From Desulfosporosinus sp. I2 (lineage in GTDB: Bacteria > Bacillota > Desulfitobacteriia > Desulfitobacteriales > Desulfitobacteriaceae), in contig NZ_JYNH01000029.1 in assembly GCF_000960765.1 (NCBI RefSeq), positions 1 to 38,662 of the forward strand: DNA of 38,662 nucleotides, in the 5' to 3' direction. A program made the position numbers and the translations under genes. Positions within the stretch are counted from its first letter, which is position 1, and each line of letters starts with the position of its first letter. The notes under the pieces are model-generated. The model saw only the letters and a program-made list of their open reading frames with translations, was not told where the DNA came from and did no database searches. Positions 16,252-24,564 of this stretch are shown here, piece by piece.

Positions 16252-16282
16252 GCATAAAAAAGGTGGTATTTGGGAAATATTA
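16252..16282 (+). promoter_or_regulatory. Candidate forespore (sigma-F type) promoter of yyaC
   Basis: GCATA (16252-16256), 16 bases, then GGAAATATTA (16273-16282). This fits the sigma-F consensus GYWTA...GGNRANANTW at every defined position. It lies about 44 bases upstream of the yyaC start, with the expected transcription start in between. Confidence 0.55.
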
Positions 16283-16325
16283 ATACTAAAAACTAATTAA
16301 GTCATTAATAGTTAGGGGGTTTCTT

Positions 16326-16895
16326 GTGAGTTTATTTTCAATGCTAACTGAACCGCAAAAAATCAAAGCACACGTTGACGACTATCCCGCCAAGGCAAAA
16401 CTTGAAACTCGTCTGACTGATCTTTTTATATCTGCTCACAAACGCCCTTCCATAATACTGTGTATAGGAACGGATCGGTCAACCGGGGATGCCTTAGGTC
16501 CTTTAATAGGAACTCAATTACTGCGACAACATCTGCCTATGCTTCACGTTTATGGGACGTTAGATGATCCTGTACATGCTACAAATCTTGCAGATAATAT
16601 CCTTGGTATTCAACAGACCTTCTCAAATCCATTTATAATCGCCGTTGATGCCTGCCTGGGACGAATAGATTCAATTGGTTGTATCACCCTGTCAGATGGG
16701 CCTCTAAAACCTGGTGCGGGCGTTCATAAACAATTACCTGAAGTTGGAGAAGCTCATATGACTGGAATTGTTAACGTCGGAGGCTTTATGGAATATATGG
16801 TTCTTCAAAATACTCGGCTTAACCTTGTTTGGCGGATGTCTGAAACAATTTGCACACTAATATCTCAATCCTACTCAAGAGTACGACTCATCTAA
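16326..16895 (+). CDS. yyaC: Spore protease YyaC (GPR-related, DUF1256)
   Basis: Sporulation protein related to the germination protease GPR, 189 residues. The family motif CIGTDRSTGDALGPLIGTQL (about residues 46-65), the GTLDDPVHATNL segment and the IAVDACLG motif are all visible. These match the YyaC/DUF1256 family; its precise target is not established. The start is GTG (16326-16328), with ttaggggg 5-6 bases upstream. It is the only sizeable plus-strand gene left of the origin, so it is transcribed against replication. It ends four bases before the convergent DUF4446 gene, leaving no room for a separate terminator. A sigma-F-like promoter precedes it. Confidence 0.92.
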   Translation: MSLFSMLTEPQKIKAHVDDYPAKAKLETRLTDLFISAHKRPSIILCIGTDRSTGDALGPLIGTQLLRQHLPMLHVYGTLDDPVHATNLADNILGIQQTFSNPFIIAVDACLGRIDSIGCITLSDGPLKPGAGVHKQLPEVGEAHMTGIVNVGGFMEYMVLQNTRLNLVWRMSETICTLISQSYSRVRLI

Positions 16896-16899
16896 TTGA

Positions 16900-17403
16900 T
16901 TATATCTTTGTCCCATTCATAGCATTCGCTATAACTTCTTTTTCTTCATCCGAAAGAGAATATGGAGAATGCCCTCCTGCAACTGGTTTCGCATAGACTC
17001 TTGATTCATCACGATTATGAATAGAACTTAGAACTATGCCATCTCCTTCTTGACTTAAAAGGGCAAATGCAAAACTTAAATCACCTCCTACATTTTCGAA
17101 TGCTCTGAATCTAAGCAACTCTGCCCGACCTACACTTGTACGCAATTTTGATTCAATTGGGGTAAGTCTTGCCAGACATTCCGCATAGTTTTTCTCCAAT
17201 TCACGTACTTTTTGTTTATTCTCACTAAGTAGACCTTCCATTTGTTGGCCTGACATAAAGGTTTGCAAGGAGATATAAGCTGATTCAAACCGTTTCATGC
17301 GACGGTATAGTAAAAAGGTTATTAAAAGGGATACCAATAAAATTAAACCTATTCCAAATATACCCCACCAAACTAATGGCATTAACTCTACAATCCTTGT
17401 CAC
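16900..17403 (-). CDS. DUF4446 family membrane-anchored protein
   Basis: Protein of 167 residues typical of the DUF4446 family found near the origin in Clostridia; function unknown. One membrane helix lies at about residues 9-33. A coiled-coil-like stretch follows (about 50-95, LLSENKQKVRELEKNYAECL). The C-terminal domain has the recognisable RFRAFENVGGDLSFAFALL and DGIVLSSIHNRDESRVYAKP blocks. The start is GTG with a gaggagg ribosome site. It lies 38 bases downstream of the DUF554 gene, so they are probably co-transcribed. Confidence 0.88.
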   Translation of the reverse strand: MTRIVELMPLVWWGIFGIGLILLVSLLITFLLYRRMKRFESAYISLQTFMSGQQMEGLLSENKQKVRELEKNYAECLARLTPIESKLRTSVGRAELLRFRAFENVGGDLSFAFALLSQEGDGIVLSSIHNRDESRVYAKPVAGGHSPYSLSDEEKEVIANAMNGTKI

Positions 17404-17441
17404 TAAATTTTCCTCCTCGGATCATTATCCTGATTTCTCGG

Positions 17442-18143
17442 TTACATACCCAAATGTAAATTAGTGAACAAAAGGGTTATAGGCACTGCTACGAATATCC
17501 CTAATAATAGATTACCCACTTTAATCTCTTTTATTTCTAAAATGTTAATTCCAATCCCTACAATTAGCAATCCACCCGTTGCGCCCATTTCTGAAATCAC
17601 CTGCGGCGAAAGGATTCCTTGTAATAGCCCTGCTGCTAATGTGATAGCTCCTTGATATAAAAATACTGGGACGGCAGCTGCCAAAACGCCTATTCCCATT
17701 GAGGATGCAAATACTATGGCTGAGATTCCATCAAGCATTGATTTTGCATATAGAATGTTGTGATTCCCGCTTAACCCACTTTCTAATGAGCCCATAATTG
17801 CCATAGCCCCGACGCAGTATATTAAACTAGCGGTGACAAATGCTTTTGTAAAGCCTACTCCTTGGCCGTTTTTAGAAAACTTTCGTTCTAACCACTCACC
17901 GAGATGTTGTAAGCGTAGCTCAATGTCTATCCATTCACCTAAAATCCCCCCCACTACTAGACTTGCAATTATGACTAGTGGATTTTTGGTTTGTAGAGCC
18001 ATGCTGCCACCAATAAGTAAGACGGCTAATCCAATTCCTTGAATTACTGTCCTTTTAATTTTATCTGGCAAAGTATTCCCGAACAGCAACCCTAATATTC
18101 CGCCCACTATTATAGATAGTGTATTAACGATAGTTCCTAACAC
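17442..18143 (-). CDS. DUF554 family membrane protein
   Basis: Polytopic membrane protein of 233 residues (YdfK/DUF554 family) with about seven helices and an internally similar glycine-rich pattern. The start MLGTIVNTLSIIVGGILGLL is the family signature, and GILGEWIDIELRLQHLGEWL is the conserved loop. Function is unknown; transport has been suggested for such folds. The start codon is GTG (18141-18143), with aggtag upstream. It is immediately left of the parS cluster, a common neighbourhood in this group. Confidence 0.88.
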   Translation of the reverse strand: MLGTIVNTLSIIVGGILGLLFGNTLPDKIKRTVIQGIGLAVLLIGGSMALQTKNPLVIIASLVVGGILGEWIDIELRLQHLGEWLERKFSKNGQGVGFTKAFVTASLIYCVGAMAIMGSLESGLSGNHNILYAKSMLDGISAIVFASSMGIGVLAAAVPVFLYQGAITLAAGLLQGILSPQVISEMGATGGLLIVGIGINILEIKEIKVGNLLLGIFVAVPITLLFTNLHLGM

Positions 18144-18264
18144 CTTGTACTACCTGCCTTCCTAGGTCTTAAATGCTCTCGGAATAGTGTAATAACGACT
18201 CTAACATTCCGTGCAAATTGCCCTTTTGCATTATTTTCGAATTTGGTCATACCTCCATAATAAA

Positions 18265-18280
18265 TGTTCCACGTGGAACA
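18265..18280. promoter_or_regulatory. parS site 1
   Basis: Perfect 16-base palindrome TGTTCCACGTGGAACA, matching the core GTTNCACGTGNAAC of ParB nucleation sites. The palindrome extends to 22 bases (AAAT and ATTT flanks) at 18262-18283. Confidence 0.93.
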
Positions 18281-18391
18281 TTTATGTCAGACTAGTTAAT
18301 TCTTTATCCTTATTAAGAAAGGCATAAACTTTGCACCAATGCATTCAAGTGTTGCATTCATTATATTGCAGACTTGCCCAGGGTCTATAAA

Positions 18392-18407
18392 TGTTCCACG
18401 TGGAACA
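18392..18407. promoter_or_regulatory. parS site 2
   Basis: Identical 16-base palindrome, 127 bases from site 1 and at the junction of the two repeat units. Confidence 0.93.
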
Positions 18408-18516
18408 TTTATGTCAGGCTAGTAAATTCTTTATCCTTAGTTAAAAGACATAAATTTGCACCATAGCATATAAGTGTTGCATTTGTGTATTGGCAGACTT
18501 GCGAAGTGTCTATTAA

Positions 18517-18532
18517 TGTTCCACGTGGAACA
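18517..18532. promoter_or_regulatory. parS site 3
   Basis: Identical 16-base palindrome, 125 bases from site 2 and only four bases beyond the parB stop codon. Confidence 0.93.
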
Positions 18533-18536
18533 TTAT

Positions 18537-19394
18537 TCAATCAATACGAATGTTCCATAATTCTAGGAGCCGATTAAGTTCATCTTGAGAAAAATATTGA
18601 ACCTCGATCTTTCCCCGTTTAACATCCCCTTTTACATGAACCTTGGTTTGAAAGCTTGACCTCAGGCGATCCTCAACATTGCGTAGCAATGGATGATATT
18701 CATGGGAGGACTTAACTTTATGAGAAATATCAGCGCTTCTTTCAGATAATTTATTAATAAGGTCTTCAGTCTCTCGCACGCTTAGTTGCTCTTTGGCCGC
18801 CTTTTGAGCTGTGATAACCTGAATGGAAGGATCCTTAACTCCTAATAAGACTTTAGCATGTCCTAAAGAAATGGTGTTCTCCCTTAATAGATCAAGAACA
18901 GCGCCAGGCAATTGTATAACTCGTAACAGATTAGTGACTGTAGTGCGAGCCTTACCAACTCTTTGAGCTACCTGCTCCTGTGTCATTCCATATTCTTCGA
19001 TAAGCCGATGATAGGCTAAGCCTTCCTCAACTGCAGATAAATCAGCACGTTGGATGTTTTCAATAAGTGCCCGCTCTGCCATTTCTTGATCACTGCATTG
19101 CTGGACAATGCAGGCTACTTTAGTAAACCCAGCAATTTGTGCTGCTCTTAATCGTCGTTCTCCTGCGATAACGCAATATTGCTCGCCATCAGGTCTTACT
19201 AATAGGGGTTGAAGTAAACCATGTACACGCAGCGAATCTGCCAAATCATTCATCGATTCAGGATCAAAATCCTTTCTTGGTTGATCAGGATTCCGCTTCA
19301 GGTCAGAAATAGGAATTTCTTTTATACAAGGATCGTCTCCACGTTCATCAGACAACAACGCCTGAAGCCCTCGTCCAAGTCCTTTTTTAGACAC
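18537..19394 (-). CDS. parB: Chromosome partitioning protein ParB (Spo0J)
   Basis: CTP-dependent DNA clamp that loads at parS and organises the origin region. The 285-residue protein starts MSKKGLGRGLQALLSDERG and has the ParB N-terminal domain with IPISDLKRNPDQPRKDFD, the CTP-binding GERRLRAAQIAG box and the ENIQRADLSAVEEG motif. A helix-turn-helix follows (TQEQVAQRVGKARTTVTNLL, about 137-156), then a C-terminal dimer domain. The GTG start has a strong aggaggt site and overlaps the end of parA by 8 bases. Three parS sites follow its stop. No second ParB-like protein (Noc) is seen in this region. Confidence 0.97.
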   Translation of the reverse strand: MSKKGLGRGLQALLSDERGDDPCIKEIPISDLKRNPDQPRKDFDPESMNDLADSLRVHGLLQPLLVRPDGEQYCVIAGERRLRAAQIAGFTKVACIVQQCSDQEMAERALIENIQRADLSAVEEGLAYHRLIEEYGMTQEQVAQRVGKARTTVTNLLRVIQLPGAVLDLLRENTISLGHAKVLLGVKDPSIQVITAQKAAKEQLSVRETEDLINKLSERSADISHKVKSSHEYHPLLRNVEDRLRSSFQTKVHVKGDVKRGKIEVQYFSQDELNRLLELWNIRID

Positions 19395-20151
19395 GTTCTA
19401 ATACCTCCTTTGCTAAGTCTTGATAAACCTCCGCACCCCTTGAACGGGAATCATACGTATTAATTGCTTTGCCATGACTTGGGGCTTCACTGAGACGAAC
19501 ATTTCGTGGAATTATAGTACGAAATACTTTTTGTGGAAAATATTTTTTAACCTCATCAACCACTTGAATCGCTAAGTTTGTGCGAGCATCAAACATCGTT
19601 AAAAGGGCTCCCAATATGTTTAGCGAAGGGTTAATGTGCTTTCTAACTCTATCCAATGTGTTCATCAAGAGCGTCAAGCCCTCTAGCGCGTAATACTCAC
19701 ATTGAATAGGAATTAAGACATCAGTTGCTGCAGTAAGGGCATTCAAGGTGAGAAGACCGAGCGACGGAGGACAGTCAATAAAAATAAAATCGTAATCCTG
19801 TTTAACCCCCTCAATTGAGCTTTTCAATTTACCCTCACGTGAAATCTGAGCGACAAGTTCTATTTCGGCACCCGCTAGCTCAATTCGAGCAGGCACAACC
19901 ATAAGATTTTTTTGATAGGTTTTCTGTATGACTTGTTCGAGAGGAATGTCGTTGATTAAGACATCATAAATGCAGCGCGTCAGTTTATGTTTTGCAATTC
20001 CCATTCCACTTGTCGCGTTTCCCTGTGGGTCTAAATCAATGAGAAGGACCTGTTTGCCTAATTCTGCTAAACAGGCACTTAGGTTAATGGCTGTAGTGGT
20101 CTTAGCCACGCCACCTTTTTGATTTGCGATAGCAATCACTTTAGTCGTCAA
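19387..20151 (-). CDS. parA: Chromosome partitioning ATPase ParA (Soj)
   Basis: Walker-type ATPase that works with ParB in origin segregation and in control of DnaA. I choose a TTG start at 20149-20151 (MTTKVIAIANQKGG, 254 residues), because the aaggaggtg ribosome site lies 9 bases before it and would be inside the coding region of the longer frame that opens at 20175. The deviant Walker A reads KGGVAKTTT (residues 12-20) rather than the usual KGGVGKTTT; the signature lysine and catalytic lysine are kept. DLDPQGNATSGMG and FIDCPPSLGLLTLNA are the A' and B motifs. It overlaps parB. Confidence 0.96.
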   Translation of the reverse strand: MTTKVIAIANQKGGVAKTTTAINLSACLAELGKQVLLIDLDPQGNATSGMGIAKHKLTRCIYDVLINDIPLEQVIQKTYQKNLMVVPARIELAGAEIELVAQISREGKLKSSIEGVKQDYDFIFIDCPPSLGLLTLNALTAATDVLIPIQCEYYALEGLTLLMNTLDRVRKHINPSLNILGALLTMFDARTNLAIQVVDEVKKYFPQKVFRTIIPRNVRLSEAPSHGKAINTYDSRSRGAEVYQDLAKEVLERV

Positions 20152-20227
20152 TAACGCACACCTCCTTATATACAAAGAAATAACTTAAAAAATGGTTCAT
20201 ACTAGATACTATCAAACCCTAACTCAT

Positions 20228-20253
20228 AAAAAAAGCGCTTTTAGCGCTTTTTT
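20228..20253 (-). terminator. Intrinsic terminator after the VanW-type gene
   Basis: AAAAAGCGCT-ttt-AGCGCTTTTT, a stem of about 11 pairs with A/T runs on both sides, able to act in both directions. It is about 95 bases past the stop at 20347 and isolates the parAB transcript. Confidence 0.88.
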
Positions 20254-20346
20254 ATAAAATATTAATTTATTGAGTGTCAATTAACGCCTGAATAAGAAAT
20301 TCCATAATTCAAATGGGTAAAGATTCCATCTAAATCATGAGTACTG

Positions 20347-21793
20347 CTATGCTCCGACAGCAATGATTTTGGGTAAAGGCTGATAATGACTCTGTTTAAG
20401 AGACTCAGTTTTTATGACTTGTCCATTAACTTTGATAGTTCGGCTAGAATTCACTATATATCCTGGCTGACCTTCTTGTTTAACATGGGAATCCCCATGT
20501 GCCAGAGTTTCATCAACTAGTTTTTGTTCAGGAAAAGGAATAATGGACTCTCTCGAATTTGTGATAACTACTTCCTGTCCAGGGTTTACCTTTCCATAAA
20601 GTTCAATCGTAATCGTATTATTACTGACTTTAGTTCGAACTAGAAGATATCCACCCGTGGTATTTAAAAATTTAAGATCGAGATCGGGGTAAGCAACGGT
20701 CGCATCCTGCCCAAGAGGAACATAGGAAATAGCCAGATCATGGTTACTTCGCTGAGTAACAGTAAGGTTAGCTAAAAGACCGGTATTATATAAAGTACTA
20801 GACACTTGACATATTCCTCCAGCTAAACCCGGGACGAATTGACCATTAACAATGATATATGCATCTTTATATCCGCCCTCAACAGTTCGTTCCCCTACTA
20901 CTTGATTGAAGGATAACGTACCGTCAGGTTTTACGATCGCTCCATCTAAAGCCTTTGCCGCGATACGTACATTTTTCGGATCTCGCAGTTTGAGATGGAT
21001 CAAATCGAGTCGTATAAGTAGACAGCAATCCTGTAATTTTCTGTTTTTCTAGTTGAGCTGCAGTTATTGAAGGGTTTTGCTCTTTAGACTGAATATCAAT
21101 CTCTGATACTGGCTTATAAGGATTGATCCCTTTAACCGTTTGGCTTAATGCTTCAGTATCAAGAACTCGGCCTACTTGTTCACCTTTAATAAGCATAGTA
21201 TTTTGGGGAGTAATCTGAAAAGAAGCATCCGTTGCTAGCTTACTGTACCCATTAAACTTCTGAGTGATCGTTTCAGTTAATACTTTATCATTCCACTCCT
21301 GAGATAAATCTAAGTCTACCCCTTTAGATGCAGTAATCTTACTAAAGACTTTACTGAAAATAGAGCCTGTCCTACCATACTGATAGGCCAGCTGAAGTGC
21401 CGAATCAGCGGTTACAACAAGTCCCAATTCTTTTAACGTCACTTCTTGTGATAATTGCCCAAGATTAAGTTTTACAGTTTGGTTCATTAAGCGATGAGCC
21501 TCATTATCGATAACCACTTTTGCCTGTTCTTCAGATAAATTACTAACATTCATTCCAGATATCTTAACTCCTTGAACAATCACGTGATGATCCCAAGAAT
21601 AATATAAAACTGAAAGTCCTGTCAGAACAAAAAGTGTTAAAAGAAACCTGAGGGTTATTTTAACAACCTTCTTATTTAATAGGCGACTAATGCTTGCCCA
21701 AAATCCCTTTACCCCATTTTGCCTCTCATATACTCTACTTGCAGCCACTTCTTTCCTACCCAGTCTACCTCTTTGATCTTCTGACTCTTTCAA
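20347..21793 (-). pseudogene. VanW/G5-domain cell-wall protein, interrupted by a one-base frameshift
   Basis: Two overlapping frames together make one VanW-family surface protein of about 481 residues. The 5' part (from a TTG at 21791-21793) holds a cytoplasmic tail, one membrane helix (about 47-68) and a peptidoglycan-binding-like domain, up to STYTTRFDPSQTARSE. The 3' part resumes at NVRIAAKALDGAIVKPDGTL and holds the VanW domain (GLAGGICQVSSTLYNT), then a C-terminal G5-like domain. The frames join if one A is removed from the run of five at 20972-20976 (T on the plus strand). This is either a real inactivating mutation or a homopolymer sequencing error. VanW proteins are thought to act at the cell wall, but their biochemical role is unclear. 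Confidence 0.85.
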
Positions 21794-21880
21794 AATGCAC
21801 CCCTTGAATCTACCCTCGATTAATTATATCTACTACCCTTAAATTCGACGTTATTTCTGTATTTCCTTTATAATTAATAT

Positions 21881-21914
21881 AAAAAAGAGCCTTACTTACC
21901 ATAAGTAACGCCCT
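21881..21914 (-). terminator. Intrinsic terminator of rsmG
   Basis: Stem of 7 plus 5 pairs with one mismatch (21886-21898 with 21902-21914), CCA loop, then six T residues on the minus strand (21881-21886). It begins about 18 bases after the rsmG stop and ends the mnmE-mnmG-rsmG transcript. Confidence 0.85.
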
Positions 21915-21931
21915 TTTCAAATACAATGGTT

Positions 21932-22651
21932 TCAACTAATGGGTCTTTTAGTAGGTGTTCCCGCTTGGCGCGGATATCGTGAAGATGTTTCTTGAGTCTT
22001 TCGAATTAGAATTATAGCACGATGTTCAGCACCTTCTCCTAAATTTAAATGTTCAATTCTCTCAAGTTTACCGCCAATAATCTCTAAGGCCTTGTGTGCC
22101 TCTGATAATTCTTCCTCAGCTTGCAATCCCTTTGGCGCCAAAAAGAGCCCATTCATCTTCAAAGTAGGAAGGGCATACTCTAACAAAACAGGAAGACGTG
22201 CTACAGCACGAGAGCTGACAGTATCGAAAGACCCTCGGAAACGAACGTCTCTTCCAAAGTCTTCAGCACGAGCATGAACCGTTTTAACCCCTGTTAAACC
22301 TAAATTATCAATGACAAGGTCGAGGAAGTCTAATCTCTTTTTCAAGGAATCCATTAACACAACGTTTAATTCTGGGCGCAAGATCTTAAGCGGAATGCCT
22401 GGAAAACCAGCTCCAGTCCCTAAATCCGCAAATGATTTGCCTTCAATAAATTTTGAAAGAACCATTGAGTCAATAAAATGCTTTAAGATGACTTCATTGG
22501 GTTCAGTAATTCTGGTTAAATTAAGCCGTTGGTTCCATTCAAGTAAGAGGTCTCCAAAACGACAAAACTGTGTAACCTGCTGATCCGATAATTCAAACCC
22601 AATATGCTCATAGGTTAACCCTTTAAGTAAAGATGCATGCTCGATAAACAT
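21932..22651 (-). CDS. rsmG: 16S rRNA (guanine-527-N7) methyltransferase RsmG
   Basis: SAM-dependent methyltransferase for G527 of 16S rRNA; loss in other bacteria gives low-level streptomycin resistance. The 239-residue protein shows the SAM-binding motif FADLGTGAGFPGIPLKI (about 75-91), LVLMDSLKKRLDFL-like motif II, and the VSSRAVARLPVLLEYALP region. The ATG is preceded by ggaggaaa. It begins 3 bases after the mnmG stop (shared ribosome-site region), consistent with one operon mnmE-mnmG-rsmG. Confidence 0.96.
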   Translation of the reverse strand: MFIEHASLLKGLTYEHIGFELSDQQVTQFCRFGDLLLEWNQRLNLTRITEPNEVILKHFIDSMVLSKFIEGKSFADLGTGAGFPGIPLKILRPELNVVLMDSLKKRLDFLDLVIDNLGLTGVKTVHARAEDFGRDVRFRGSFDTVSSRAVARLPVLLEYALPTLKMNGLFLAPKGLQAEEELSEAHKALEIIGGKLERIEHLNLGEGAEHRAIILIRKTQETSSRYPRQAGTPTKRPIS

Positions 22652-22654
22652 CTG

Positions 22655-24556
22655 TTAATTTCCTCCCCTACGTCGCTGTTCTAAAAAAACGAGTAGGACG
22701 GAAATATCAGCTGGACTAACACCCGTAATTCGGGAGGCTTGCCCTAAATTTAGAGGGCGGACTTCTAGAAGGCGCTGTCTGCCTTCTGTTGATAATCCAC
22801 GGATTTCTTCATAAGAAAGAGTTTCGGGTAGCATACGATTTTCTAGCTTTGAAAAATTCTCAATATCAGCCCACTGCTTTTCAATATAACCTGAATATTT
22901 AGTATCAGTTTCCACCTCTTCTAACACTTCATGCTCAAAATCTTTTAACTCTGGTATCAGTTTCACCAAATGAGAAATGGTAATTTCTGGTCTGCGAATT
23001 AGATCTTGAGCACTAATTCCACCACGAGTCGGAGTAGATTGGGCTTCACTCATTACTTGCTGTAAATCTTCCCTCATAGGGGAAAAAACCGTTGTTTTCA
23101 AGAGCTCTTTAACATGATCGTAGTTCTTCTTCTTATCATGAAAACGTCTCCAGCGCTCGTCGTTGACTAAACCGACTGACCTTCCAATTTCTGTTAGCCT
23201 TAAATCTGCATTATTTTGACGAAGGACTAACCGATACTCTGCCCTGGACGTTAGAAGACGATAGGGTTCCTTAACTCCTTTAGTCACCAGATCGTCAATT
23301 AGGACTCCTAAATAGGCATCCGATCGACGTAAAGTAAAAGGACCTTTTCCTAACGATCGAAGGGCAGCATTGATACCCGCGATCAATCCTTGAGCTGCGG
23401 CCTCTTCATATCCTGATGTTCCATTTAATTGCCCTGCAGTAAATAAGCCAGATAACTGTCGAACCTCTAAACCCAGAGAAAGTTGATGGGGCAATACATA
23501 ATCATACTCAATTGCATACCCTGGACGTAACATCCGTACATTCTCTAAGCCAGGAATACTCTTTAAAATTTGAACTTGAACTTCCTCCGGCATACTCGTT
23601 GATAATCCTGCCACATATAGTTCGTCACTCTGCCAACCCTCAGGTTCTAAAAATATTTGATGAGCTTCACGTTGAGCAAAACGAACGACCTTATCTTCGA
23701 TCGATGGACAATAACGAGGGCCAATACCTTCGATTTTTCCAGAATACATAGGCGCGCGATAAAGATTTGTTCGAATAAGCTCATGCGTTTGGAGTCCTGT
23801 ATATCCTAACCAACATGGTACTTGTTTGGAAAGGTCCTTATGCCAAAACTGGCTCTCCGTGGGCATAAAGGAAAAACGCCAAGGGGTATTATCCCCTGGT
23901 TGTATGCGAAACTTTGTATAATCCACAAACTGGCGATGAATTCGTGGGGGAGTACCTGTCTTAAATCGTCCTAATTCGACTCCAAATTCTCTTAGTGAAT
24001 CTGAGAGAGACATTGCAGGCATCTGTCCATTGGGCCCACCTGGGTGCATCGCTGCGCCTATAATAATCCGTCCCCGTAAATATGTACCACTTGTTAAGAC
24101 TACGCTACCAGATTCAAATCGTGCCCCGGTACGAGTTACAACTCCAACAATTGAATTCTTGTCAACCACTAAATTTTCGACCAAGGCTTGAATTATAGTC
24201 AATTTGGGTTGTGAAAAAAGAATTGTTCTCATCCGGCTATGGTAAGCCTGTTTATCCGATTGGATACGCAAGGCATGCACTGCAGGTCCTTTCCCAGTGT
24301 TTAACATTTTAACTTGTAGGGATGTCTCATCAGCCACTATACCCATTTGACCACCCAAAGCATCGATTTCGCGGACCAAATGTCCTTTGGCAGGACCCCC
24401 AAGGGATGGATTACAGGGCATATGGGCAATTGTATCAAGATGTAATGTAATCAACAGAGTCTCACAGCCAAGTCTAGCCGCAGCAAGGGCGGCTTCACAA
24501 CCTGCGTGTCCGGCTCCGACGACGATAACATCATATTTTCCAGCAAAATATTCCAA
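22655..24556 (-). CDS. mnmG: tRNA uridine-34 carboxymethylaminomethyl modification enzyme MnmG (GidA)
   Basis: FAD-dependent enzyme that with MnmE modifies the wobble uridine of certain tRNAs. The sequence begins [20 protein letters not shown], a Rossmann FAD motif. [34 protein letters not shown] and [19 protein letters not shown] are further MnmG signatures. The frame is open to a TTG at 24580 inside mnmE. I place the start at the TTG at 24554-24556 (633 residues), which gives the usual family N terminus and has a guaggt-like site 7 bases upstream, although both starts are weak. It follows mnmE by a few bases. Confidence 0.93.
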   Translation of the reverse strand: MEYFAGKYDVIVVGAGHAGCEAALAAARLGCETLLITLHLDTIAHMPCNPSLGGPAKGHLVREIDALGGQMGIVADETSLQVKMLNTGKGPAVHALRIQSDKQAYHSRMRTILFSQPKLTIIQALVENLVVDKNSIVGVVTRTGARFESGSVVLTSGTYLRGRIIIGAAMHPGGPNGQMPAMSLSDSLREFGVELGRFKTGTPPRIHRQFVDYTKFRIQPGDNTPWRFSFMPTESQFWHKDLSKQVPCWLGYTGLQTHELIRTNLYRAPMYSGKIEGIGPRYCPSIEDKVVRFAQREAHQIFLEPEGWQSDELYVAGLSTSMPEEVQVQILKSIPGLENVRMLRPGYAIEYDYVLPHQLSLGLEVRQLSGLFTAGQLNGTSGYEEAAAQGLIAGINAALRSLGKGPFTLRRSDAYLGVLIDDLVTKGVKEPYRLLTSRAEYRLVLRQNNADLRLTEIGRSVGLVNDERWRRFHDKKKNYDHVKELLKTTVFSPMREDLQQVMSEAQSTPTRGGISAQDLIRRPEITISHLVKLIPELKDFEHEVLEEVETDTKYSGYIEKQWADIENFSKLENRMLPETLSYEEIRGLSTEGRQRLLEVRPLNLGQASRITGVSPADISVLLVFLEQRRRGGN

Positions 24557-24564
24557 CGTTTGAC

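Larger units (their letters stand above)
18265..18532. repeat. Tandem repeat of about 126 bases carrying parS
   Basis: Fills most of the 393-base gap between the DUF554 gene and parB. Two units (from 18265 and 18392) share parS, then TTTATGTCAG, AATTCTTTATCCTTA, TTTGCACCA, AAGTGTTGCATT and GCAGACTTGC in the same order, with small differences. A third parS closes the array. parS spacing is 127 and 125 bases. The parS cores are identical while the intervening sequence has drifted, which implies duplication followed by selection on the sites. Confidence 0.85.

Noticed and set aside
20918-20925. TGA ending the first VanW frame read as selenocysteine, given selB and selC nearby
   Set aside because: The conserved VanW sequence continues in a different frame upstream of that TGA, so read-through would not restore the protein; a one-base frameshift does.
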